Positions 24,501 to 36,500 of a DNA stretch of 64,000 bases are shown piece by piece. The notes beneath the pieces were generated by a model. That model made no database searches, was not told the DNA's origin, and saw only the letters and a program-made list of their open reading frames with translations. Each line of letters begins with the position of its first letter. Within the stretch, counting starts at the first letter, position 1. This DNA comes from Vitellaria paradoxa (Eukaryota; Streptophyta; Magnoliopsida; Ericales; Sapotaceae): positions 20,445,894 through 20,509,893 of the forward strand of contig CM034240.1 in assembly GCA_019916065.1 (NCBI GenBank), in the 5' to 3' direction. Made by a program: the position numbers and the translations under genes.

Positions 24501-27500
24501 ATACAATTATTTCTAGAGTGGGTTGGGCAGACTTGGGGTTGATGGGGAAGGCGACATAGAGCTACATTGGATGCTCATGAGGGCCTCCATCATGGCTTTC
24601 TAAGTGCGCTATATGACTTGGTCTAACATAATGGCAATGGATGTCCTCTCCATTATCTTTCTTCCATCATAGGATGTTGCATTATCTCCATCTTGGTTTA
24701 TAGTCGAAGGAAATAGTTCTTTGAAGTTTGAAGCCATAAGAAAACAATTAACAGTCTTCCCCTAACGGTGAATGTTGTGTGTCATTAGACCTTGATTGGC
24801 GGATCTAATCGTTTGTGTACAATGTTAGCAGTCGTCTATGGCGGAGTCATCGGATGTTCGTGGGGAGCGAGAATCAATACAGTCTAGAGCAAGAGAGAAT
24901 TCGTAGAGAGAAAGAGAATAATTTTGGTGATAGTAATAGCAGTGATGATGATCTCCTTGGAAAGGAGATGTATACATATAAATTTATATTTAGGGGGGGG
25001 GGGAGGGAGAAACCAGGGGGCATCCTATAGAGCATGGGTTGAGGCGTTATATCTGCCTAGCAGGATTTTGCCCTGGGTTGATGCACCCCTGTGTGATAAG
25101 GACACCTCCTAGAGATCTCTCTCTAGACCATTCGAGGAAGTCTTGAAGAATCCCTTGGTTTTAGCCATCATACCATTGGTCCTCGATAATCCCGCCAAGT
25201 GAATGAGTAGGGGTTCCTTATTGAAAATATCCTTGAACTTTACTATAGATCCAGGAAACTCCTATTGTGTTCCCTGTGAGAGTTCCTCGACGATGAGTCT
25301 CCTTGTGGTATTACTATGCGGGAGACTTCCTCTCGTTTGCTGAGTTCCCCCTACAGTGGAATCTTGCAGGAGGCTTCCTCTTGGTGTTCAAGTATCTCCT
25401 TGCAGCATGGGAGGCTTCTCCTTGATGTCTCCTTTAGGTATGGGCGCGTTCTGGGTCTTGTTGATGTTGATTAGGTACCCACAGTTTTTAAGTTGAAAGC
25501 AATTGCTTCCTCAAAAGTCCTTATCTGTTTGAATTTTTAGTAATTCATTTTGAATAGAAATGCCCAAGAACTTACTTTAATTGCCTAATTACAACAAAAC
25601 AAATCCAAAGGTTTGTAACTTTTGGAAGCCTAATATATTTCGTTGATGGTTGCTCCTTATTGATGGATCATTATAGGTGACACAAGGATCAAAATTTTGT
25701 TTTGGTAGGGTGATTTGGTTAGCATAGAAATGGAAACATTTTAGAAATGTTTCTGATTGTTTCAAAAATATTTCAAAAGGGGCACTGGAATATATGGAAA
25801 TGTTTGGAATCAGAAATTGAAATATGTCTTATGAAAGCATAATAATATATTGATTAAACAAAATTATTTTGGTTTATTGCAATGTATTTTTGGTTTGTTT
25901 TATTATATTTCGATAGAAACATTGCATTTTGACTAATATTTTGTTTTGGCCTTTTGAAAACAGAAGTTTTGACCATTTTGAGGAAATAAATGACGTTTTG
26001 TTCCTTGAGGTGATCATGATTTTCCAATCACGATTCTTGCACAGTCTAATGGCTCTAAACTATCCATGACGTTGATGCAACTCTTCTCAATTGTATTTGA
26101 TTGTCTCATCGATCTTTTAACCTTGTCCATGTTGGCACTAGAAGAATGGTTGGTGTGCCATATTTTGTTCTGCTAAAAAATTCTAGATTGCGGATTAATG
26201 TTTGAAGGTTATTTTTCTAGTTATTTTTACCTTGGTCAGGATGTAATTTTTTGGAGGGTGGGAGTATAGTTTGAAACATTAATTTTCGTAGATTTGTGTG
26301 ATTTGGAAGATGAAAGATTAATTCAACCTTCTTCATATGTTAAACTTGATAAAATCATAAAAGTTAGGAATGGAGGAGATGGTTTCCATTGGGTTGCTTC
26401 CAAATCAGGAGTTTTTGAGGTAAAAAAAACCTTTACAATGCTCTTGAGGGTGGGAGAGATGTTGACTTCTTGTGAAAACACATTTGGAGCTGTGGTGTTT
26501 GCTTCATGGGAGAATTTTCACTATCAATAACTTTATTACATGGAGAAGAATAATGTCTAATTAGTGTTGTTTATATAAAAAAATGTGAATTCATAAATTG
26601 CAACTTTGTTCATTGTTCATGGATTAAGGAGTTGTGGAACTTGGTTATTTTTTGTTTTAATATGAGTTGAATAATTCTCAATGTAGGTGAACAAGCTTTT
26701 GAGAAAATTGTGTAATACTTATATTGATAAAAGGGGAGGAAAGTGTGGAATTTTGCCACATTTTGCTTGTGTTGATTGATTTGGGGAGGGAATCAAAGAT
26801 TCTTTCGAGACATTGAATCTCCCATGTTCAAAATAAAGAGCATTCTTTTGTCCTATATGAATGGATGGATCCCAAGGGGAGGAGGGTTAGGAATCCAGAT
26901 TTACAGTCATTTTTATTTTGTAGAGTGTATGGATTTTTAATTTGGTGGATTATTTTGGATATGATTTTGTACGGGGGTTGTATCCCTTTGATGCATTTTG
27001 AATAGTGTATATTTATTTATCAAAATGAAAGATTTGAGATAGCAAAATTAATTTATATCTTGTAATTGTAACCTGTGAAAGGTCTTTTGAGTCAGTGGAA
27101 ATTGTAATTTAGAGAGTAAGAAAATGTGGATGAAATGGTAAAATAGTTTCCCAATCTAATGATTATGTGACCTATACATGGTATGTCTTAGTCCTTGCAA
27201 TGACAATTGACGATAAATGTTATAGGAAGACCCATGGAGAGGATCCATGCTCTCAATTTGTCAATATCGAAATATTACTAATTGTTGTTGAGTGGGTTCT
27301 TATTTTTCAAGAATTGCAAAGAGTGAACATTGGATTCCTTACTCAAACATGGATAAAATAGGATAGCAGGGTAAGGTTTTTGACAAACATTGCGTCGAAA
27401 CAAGAAAAGAATGAAACAGCCAATTCTAATTTTTTCTTTTGAAAATTTGTGATGCTTCTTGACGGCTGTCTAGATCATAAATTTTCTTTTTGTTTTACTG

Positions 27501-30500
27501 TCTTTGAGACTCTGCTCTATTTTCCCTCTTTGAGGACCTTCAATATTTGTTTCTATTGGTGATTGCAGGATGCAACAATAGAGCAGCTTTTGCCAATCTT
27601 CCTTTCTCTTCTGAAAGATGAGTTCCCGGATGTTCGACTGAATATTATCAGCAAGCTTGATCAAGTGAATCAGGTTAGTAAAGAACTCTTATATACCACT
27701 AGTAAGTTTTGTTGTGTTGTTTGATGAGCAACGAAACTTTTATTCTATAACAAATAAAGTTAATAGAAGAGAACAAGAAGTCTTCTTGATTGAATTAACA
27801 TTCAAAATTATTGGTGATGGCAAAAGCCAATTATATCTGATGATAAACAAATGATAAGAAGTAAAATCTGGCAAATCTACACCCACAAAGATACAAAGAA
27901 ATTGATCTCCCGGATGTTCGACTGAATATTATCAGCAAGCTTGATCAAGTGAATCAGGTTAGTAAAGAACTCTTATATACCACTAGTAAGTTTTGTTGTG
28001 TTGTTTGATAAGCAACGAAACTTTTATTCTATAACAAATAAAGTTAATAGAAGAGAACAAGAAGTCTTCTTGATTGAATTAACATTCAAAATTATTGGTG
28101 ATGGCAAAAGCCAATTATTATATCTGATGATAAACAAATGATAAGAAGTAAAATCTGGCAAATCTACTCCCACAAAGATACAAAGAAATTGATCTCCCAT
28201 AGACTCACTATGTTTTCTTGTCTAAAAAATCCTTTAAAAAAAAAATCCTTAAATTTCTTTCTATCCAGTGGATTTTGGGGACTCGGTCGCTATAAATTTC
28301 TTTCTATCCAAAAATCCTAAAACATTTGCTCTTTCTAAATCTAGGAGTCCCACCCCTTGTTATGAATGTCATATTTGCTCCTAATGATGGAATGTCAAAG
28401 CGAGTTGCTTTTCAAAGGGAATCTCCAAAGTCATTTGCAAAAAGGGCAATATTTCTTACCCTTATATTACCAATGGCTGAACCCCTATTGGTTTTTGGAC
28501 AGCTGATAGCTTCCATTTCACTGAACTGTCCTCCATCCCTTCACCTGAACTGACCCAAAGAAAATCTCTCAATCTCTCTATTCTATTAACAATCTTTTCT
28601 GGGGCCTTAAACAGGGCTAGAAAAGATATTGGGATACTGGAGAGAACTGACTGAATTAACGTCAATGTGCCACCTTTGGAAAGCAATGATTTTTCCACCC
28701 ATCAAGGCACTTTCCCATTTTATCAGTGATAGCAGTCGAAAAATATTCTGATGAAGGATTACCACAGAGTGGCAGCCCCAAGTATTTAATTGGTAGATCT
28801 TCCTTCCCATAACTCATTAGATCAGCAAAGCAATTATTTTTGCTGCTTTCAGCATTAATTCCCACAATGTAACATTTCCCAGATTTCAGTTTAAGGTCCA
28901 AACATAGTTCAAAGGTAAGAAGAATAAATCTTAGACTATGGAATCTTAATTCATCTCCAGATAGGAAAAAGATGGTGCTGTTGGCAAACTGTAAATGTGA
29001 CACCAACACATTCTCTCTCCCCACCTTGAAACCCCTAACTCGATCTGTTTGCATGGCCATATCTACCATTTGACTTAGGTCATCCACTACTAAAATGAAC
29101 AAGAAATGAGATAAAGGATCCCCTGGCTTCAAACAATCACCAGGCTTACCATTAACTATCACAGATTTTTTTTTTTTTGGTAGGTAAATTTTATTTTATT
29201 TTTTTGGTAGGTAAACAATCACAGAGAAATTGGTTGTGGTTAGACAACTTCTCTCACCCAACTTGTCCCTTTACTTCCGAATACCTTCATTTCCAAAACA
29301 TAATCAGAACATAATCTAGAAATTGCTAAACAACCTGATCATATGCCTTCTCAAAATCCACTTTGAACAGAACTCCCTTTTTTTTTTTTTTCCCCCCTTA
29401 CTATATACTCTTCCACAATCTCGTTTCCTATCAAAATACTATCCAAAATCAGCCTACCTTCAACATAGGCTCTTTGATTTATTGATAGAGTCTGATTCAA
29501 CACCTTCTTGAGTCTACTTGCTGGGAACTTGGCCAAAATCTTTTTTGTCCAAGTGGCCAAACTAATTGGTCTATAGCCTGTATCTTCAAATATCTCTTCT
29601 TCTTGGGTATTTAGCATAAAGGTAGCATTGGTGCATTTGTTAACAATCCCACAATTGTAAATTCCTCAATCACCTTTAGCAAATCCTTCTTCAATATATC
29701 CCAACAATCTTGGAATATAGCTAAGATAAATTCATCTGGACCTGGATGTTTGTCTCTATTACAATTAAAGACCACCTTTGTAATCTCTTCTAGGGTAAAA
29801 GGACGCTCCAGACCATCGGCAAAATTAGCATAAATAGGTTCCCAGTTTAATCCTTCAATAACAGGCCTAGAATTGTCCTCTGAAGTGTATAGCTTACAGC
29901 AAATGGAGAGAACTTCTTCAACTCTGTTTTCTTCGTTCAGAATCTGTCCATCCCCATTAATTAGTTCCTTGATCAAAAGTTTCCTTCATTTCCTATCAGC
30001 CACACTTTGGAACATTTTTGAATTTGAGTCGCCCTCAAGCCACTTAATTTTGGCCTTTCGGGCCCATATTTTCCTCTCTCAAAATAATTTCCTCAAACCT
30101 TTTATTTCCTAAAATTCTTATTAAGCCCATCACAAATCTCTCTGGAATCTAATTCATCAGTTCTACTCAGAATTTTGTTTCTCTTCCCTAATATCCCTGA
30201 ATATCTCCTTGTTCGAAATCTTGTTCCTGCCCTTTACATGATCCAATCTTTTCCATCCTACCCTCGACCATCAAACCACCCACAACACCAACACCCCCCT
30301 CACCGGGCCCCGGGGGGGGGATGGTAATATTATCTTTGAATGAATTATATTGTAGCCACATTTTTTCAAGCCTAAATGGTGTAGGACCCCATTTAAAAGG
30401 ATTGCTCTCCAAAATCACCAGATAGTGATCAGACAGAGCCCTGTGGGAGAACACCATCTACAATCAGGGAATAGACCCTGCCACCCCTCTAAAAACAAAA

Positions 30501-33500
30501 ATCTATTTAAGCTATTACTAACCGAATTTTGCTGCATATTTCTTCATTGGGTGGAGGAATATCTTTTAGTTCACAATCTCTGATAAAGAAAATGAAATCC
30601 TTCATACTTTCAGTGACCCTTCCTCAGGTTTTCAGCAATCACCCCCCTATACACCAACTGGGATAAAGTAAACCCCACAAAGAAACAAGTTCTTCCCAAA
30701 GAAGACTCCTATGCGGTGACTTATTTGGACCATAAACCCCTTCGATCGACCATTGATTCCCATCCTTATTTCTAAGTTCCATTGATAGTGCGAAAGATCC
30801 TTCAATTACCTCTAAACCAGTAATCAATCTTTCATCCACGTGATTAAAATACCCCCAGATCTTCCACAGGGAAGAACTGCCTTGTGTCTATTCCTAGCTC
30901 CCCACGTACCTTTCACTCTCCTGCTATCAATGTGCGCAAGCTTAGTTTCTTGTAGAATAGCTACGTCAGCACAAATTCTTCTCAAATGTCCTTCACACTA
31001 CCCCCCTCCTTGCCAACCTAACACCCCTCACATTCCAGCCCACCATCTTCATTTAAGCCTTACTCTTCCCTCTTCTGTTAGTGCTGCTTTTATATTATCT
31101 GAGATCACCCCTTAATTCAGACCATTCAATTCTCTCATACCTTTTCTCAAGCCTCTGTTAATTGTCCTCCTCTTTTTTTTTTTTTTTAACTGGACCAAGA
31201 CTGTAATGGAATCTAGACTTGCCTTGACCCTTGCTTGGGATGAGTTAATCTGATCCCATTTCTCCTGATTTCTACGCCCCCTCCCCCCCCCCCCCCCAAA
31301 AAAAAAAAAATCCTCACTTGGGAGATTCATCACATTATCATTTTGATCAACTGGGAAATTGTTAACCTTCCCACTAATAGGTTTAAGAACCAGTGAATTT
31401 GGCTTTAAAATAGGAGATTTCTTAGCAGTAACTTCCTCAACTTGATCTATTTTGATGCAAAATTTATTTTCTTCTAGCTCTATTTGTAGTCATTAGACAA
31501 ATGTACTATGATGGACGTTGACCAATGGAAACAGCCATATGATCTTTTTACATACATCGTTCAGAACATTGAAATGTTGCATTTCATAATATTGGAATTC
31601 ATTCTCTTGAGATATTTCTTGCCTCTGCTGAAATGATGCCTGTGATAAGGGAAATCAGAGTGTCAAAAGCTTTTTGTTGAAGTTTTATTCATATCCCACC
31701 TATGAAGTACGGACATTTCAAATTAGGTAGCACACTTGTATCAGGGATATAGACATGGCTTTGACGCAAGGGGATACGTATCGTACATGTCACGTGACAT
31801 GTCCAAATTTTTTATTTTTTTATTTTTTTGGCATAGGGTATGGATTGGATACACAAAGGATATGGAAGGGACAATTTTGAGATACGGTGGAGTCAAAATA
31901 TAAAATTTCAAACTTTATTCGTGGATAAATTTGAAAAGGTAAAAGTTAGTTGGGGGTCAAATTGTAAATAATTAAACATAACGTAAGATGTATCAGGAAG
32001 AAATACGAGAGGGCATTTCCACATGATCTATTAAAAGAAAGTTCGCTCAACTTCATCAACTGTTGACGGCTTCCTCCAACCTCACGCTGCTTCAGTGGCT
32101 CTGACAGTGAGTTTTTTTTTTTTTTTGGGGGGGGGGGGTTCCTCTCTCTCCTCCCTTCACTCTCGCTCGCTGCTCTGTCTCTTGCTGGTCGCTCTCACTC
32201 ACTTGCCTATCTTTTTGTTTGAAAAATATAGATTGAATTTTTTGAGTTTTTTTGACCTAGATTTTTTATTGGGTTTTGAATTTTTTTCTATTTGTTATCA
32301 TAATCACAGGACTATATTTGGTGTTGAAAACATGTCTTTTTTGGGCGCCTTCTCTGTCTCCTGTTGGTCTCTCTTGCTAGTTGCCCCTCCCCTCTCTTTT
32401 TGAAAAATATTTATTGAATTTTTTGAATTTTTTTGATCTAGATTTTTTTTTTTATTATTTGGGTTTTGATTTTTTTTCTCTCTCTATCTCTTATCACTAT
32501 CATAGGACTACATTTGGTTTTGAAACCATGTCTTTTTGGGTGCTAGTGCCACCCCTTGTGGCTTCTGATTATGATGAGATCAAGCTACTTTGGAAATATG
32601 TAACGAGGATGGAAAAAAATGGAGGCTGCGGCGGCAATTTTCAATTTCAGTGTAACTGTTGTCTTATTTTCATGCTTAATGATATTTGTGTATTAATGTT
32701 GTCGGTAGTTTTGTGTATGAACGATGTTAATTTGTGGATTGGATGTTATTTTTTCATGCTTAATAATTGTCATTTATATGATTATTTGTAGCATAGAGAT
32801 GCTATCTTCAAAAAATTTTTAACTAAAATATGTATTTTATTATTATTTTTTTTGCCTTATCTCTGTCGTGTCCATGTTCTCATTTTTTCAAAATTGTGGT
32901 GTTTTGTGTCCATACTTGTACCTGTATCTGCTCCCGTGTTTATATCCGTGGTTCACAGTATCCCACTGTATTCATATCCATCCTATGAAATCATTAATTT
33001 GTCAAGAAAATGGTTTCTGTTAGTTTCTCTGGGTATAAACATCTTTTCAGAACTGGAATTATCAAATTAAACACTGGAGAGATACCTAAAGTTCTAGTTT
33101 CCATGTACATTTTCTTTTCCTGCTGTAGCATTGGAAGGTTCTGGAGATTTGATTTATTGACTGCAGTGTTATGGAATTTGTTTTCTGGGGAGTTGAAAGA
33201 AATTGAGCATCCTCTGGCTTCTCTGCTGTTATTCTTTTGCTTTTGTTTTTAATATTTCTTCATTTTTTATTTTCCCATCACTCTATATCAGTATTCAAGT
33301 TTTTCTGCACATTGTAAAGGATTGGTTTGAACTTATATATTAACATCTTTACAGTGCACGGACAAGAAAAAAATAACAATAAAAAGAGTAAGTTACATTA
33401 AATTAATTAGAAAGGAAATATGGACTGTTTAGGGGTCATTCCCAGTTTTCCTTGGCAAAGATGGCAGGCCTCAATGTTGAGGTGGGCCTCAGAAACTTGA

Positions 33501-36500
33501 CTTCCTGGAGTCAAAATTTTACACCTAGGCAAACCATATACTTTTGGAGGATTGGATTTGAAAAAGTTAGTCTAGCCACACGTGAGGGGGCAGGTGCGTT
33601 GAGTATAAAATGATAATATAAGTAATGAAGTTATCCCTCTTAACAGCTTTTTAAGCAATAAAACTTACATAAAGTGACCAGTTATTACTCTCTTTCCACT
33701 TGCATGAAAGTAGAGCTGGCAAATGGGTGGGGTTGGGTCTAGTTATAGTGGGTTGAACCCAATTATACTTATATAATAACAGGTTATTGTTGGCGGGTTG
33801 AATATGGGTTATATCAAACCTACGAATCCGGACTCAAAATCTAATTGCTTTTTTTTTTTTTTTGGTGGGGGTGTGTGTGTGAAGTTTAAGCATATTATTT
33901 TTTTGGCATTTTCCCAATATTTTTATAATTTGATTTACATGTCTACGAGTTCATAGCAATTGACGGGTTGAGAATTCAAGATGTATAAAATTTTCTGGAG
34001 CTGTTATGACTTCTTAAATAGTGGTGATGTTTTCTCCCATCACTTAGAGAAATAGTAAGAAAACATATATGTGGGGGGACAAGGTGTTGGTTCTATCTCT
34101 CATATGCTTGTCCTTTGGTTTCCACTAAGTGAGCACCAGTGTAGGGAGCATGGGGCCTAGCAAGGACAATATTGCAATCCATTAAAGTAATTAATGCATG
34201 ATGCGAGAGCAAAGGAGTATTTATATATATACATACAGATATGCATGCACATGGGTCATAAAAAACCAGCTTATTTATCATTCTTTTACTAGACTTTTTA
34301 GTTATGGGCCTAATTTGCCAAGTGGGAACTTTTTTCATTTCTATCTCACAGTTCTTGCTTCCACTATTAATCAAATAGATAATTGGGTGTTTAACTGCCT
34401 GTATCATCAACCCATTTAAACTGTTAATTGAGTAGATATTGTTTTATCTATCCAATTATGTCCATTAATGATTTTAATTGGGTTCAAATGAGCTTGTTGA
34501 AGGTGTTAAAACCCATGGACTCCCAGCTGACATTTGCGTATTGGAACATAGATAGTGTCTCAGTTGTCCAAATAATTTTTGAATTCTTCACTTGAACTGC
34601 TTCACGGGAAATCCCTTGGTAGCTGCTACGAACAAGCATGGAAGTGACACCTTACAAGTGTTTGTGTTTCTTAGCACATTGAAGATTTATTCCATGTTTG
34701 AGGCCAGACTGAGGACCCGTACTAGTTGTGGCCAAAGAAGCATTATCTTTCTCTTGGACTATAGTATGAAAATAGTGGATTAACCAAATGTGTTCTAGTT
34801 TTACGGGGCCAAATAGATATTTGTTTCCCTTTCTCATGCTTTTCTTGATTTTTCTGTTGTCGTTTCTTTTGGGATAACTTATCCTTTTCAATGGTGTACG
34901 GGTTAGGCTAGTGACCTGGTATTGTAAGTTTTAGATTGTTACCTTTTTACATCGTAATAATCAGAGTATGCCATGGACTGTCAGTGATGGCGTTGCGTTT
35001 CTCTCGTAATATAGCTGCTTGCGATTGCACTCGGAGCAAGCTTTTTGTTGCATAACACTGATTGGGTAATAAATTTGTTGGTGGTACATGAATTATATGA
35101 ACTCATCTCTTTTTCAGTTGTTGATATAACCTTTTCATGTAGGTCATTGGTATTGATCTGCTATCCCAGTCCCTGCTTCCAGCAATTGTTGAACTTGCAG
35201 AGGATAGGCACTGGAGAGTTCGGCTTGCAATAATAGAATACATACCATTATTGGCAAGTCAGTTGGGCGTAGGGTTTTTTGATGACAAGCTTGGTGCTCT
35301 TTGCATGCAATGGTTGAAGGATAAGGTCCGTGAAACGATATAATATACATGCCATGATTGGTGACTCATTTAGTTTTAATGATTTTTGATCCTATGCTGA
35401 CTCTTTGCAAGAAATTGTTAACAAGATAAGATTTGTTAAACTACATATTATTAAGTTATAATCATATGTATTATGCAACTCTTTTTTCTCGATTCTTTAT
35501 TCTCATTGACGGCTCAGTTCCTTCCTCCTTTTGCATTCTATGGCCAATATGCCCATGTACTTCAGTTTGGTTCCCTTATATTTTGTCCCGAGTTTTTTGG
35601 CGCGTCTAATTTTTATTAGTTTATTATTATTATTTTTTTTAAATCTGTGCTGTTTTAGTTGGTAAGTAATGTTTATGTTGTTCAATTACCATGCTATTAT
35701 TAGAAAAGTAGTATTTAATATTTGCATAAAAGATAAGCTTTGACAAGATTCTGGTAATATTTGATTTAAACGCATCAAATTGGAGTATTTGGAACATCTA
35801 GAGGAAGTTAGTAAAGGAAAAAAAAGCGAAAGCTGAGGCATTATTCTATTAGAATTATTAGTTGAATATCTCATTCAGATGAGAATTGACATTACCACTG
35901 TTGTTCCTTACTAATTAAGGGTGTTAGGTGTGTGATACTGGAGACGTACCTACCTTTTTGAAAACATTTGCACAAAATGGCTGGTCTCAAGACTCAAAAA
36001 CTATTCTCATGCTTAATTAAAATGTTTATTATTTATAATACAAAAAATGGTTATGATGATTGGGGATTTTCTGGAGAGGTGATTGTGTTATTAGCAATAT
36101 AGTTTGTGTTATTATTATGTAAATTTAAACCGTAAATAACTTTGATTTTGTACAGTCTAGATTGGAGAATCTAAGGTGCTATTTGGTTTGTATTTCTATT
36201 TTTTGTTTTCTGTTTTTGTTTTCCTTTTTTGTTTTATATGTTTTACGTTTTGAAAATCCCAAAATAAGGGAAACAGAAAACGCATTTAGTTTGACATTTT
36301 TTATATTCTGTGTTGAGATTTTCCTTATTTTGGGTTGAAACCGCTCAAAATAATTTTTTGTCATTTTGCATTTCATGTGTAAATCCATTTTCTGTTTTCT
36401 AAAACTGATTTTGAAAACACAAGTGACCAAATGCATTTTGAACTGTTTTCTTTGTTTTCAAAATTGTAAAATGGAAAATGAGATCAAAATAGGTATACCA

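Larger units (their letters stand above)
18793..25483 (-). mobile_element. Gypsy-type non-autonomous LTR element in intron 6 (about 6.7 kb)
   Basis: Related direct repeats of about 580-660 bp (18793-about 19372 and 24823-25483) flank an interior with a decayed Gypsy gag on the minus strand but no pol. The interior also holds a long tandem array (21717-23480) and two small TIR elements. This is the layout of a large retrotransposon derivative. The two repeats are clearly diverged and no target-site duplication was found (TTAGT left, GTTTT right), so it is old or the ends are slightly misplaced. Antisense to PP2AA. Confidence 0.65.
28326..31490 (-). mobile_element. L1-type LINE in intron 7, minus strand, 3'-truncated
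   Basis: Order on the minus strand: possible ORF1 tail (to 31330, [17 protein letters not shown]), then ORF2 start [15 protein letters not shown] (31052) typical of the endonuclease. Next come endonuclease blocks (30839-30639 and 30457-30188 with [13 protein letters not shown]), linker and RT N-part (29976-29611, 29617-29351: [30 protein letters not shown]). The RT core (29162-28662) has [20 protein letters not shown] and [12 protein letters not shown], followed by [18 protein letters not shown]. Stops and shifts are frequent. The element stops at about 28326 before the zinc-binding end. Antisense to PP2AA. Confidence 0.85.

Noticed and set aside
18788..25488. Target-site duplication for the Gypsy-type element
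   Set aside because: TTAGT on the left and GTTTT on the right do not match; the ends remain provisional.
32381..32791. 136-codon frame in intron 7
   Set aside because: It lies in the T-rich duplicated interior of the hAT-like element; Phe/Leu-rich composition follows from base content.
33714..34530. TIR element with GAGCTGGCAAATGGGT at the left
   Set aside because: No convincing partner end or target duplication was found; ACCCATGGACTCCCAGCTGAC near 34512 is only loosely similar.
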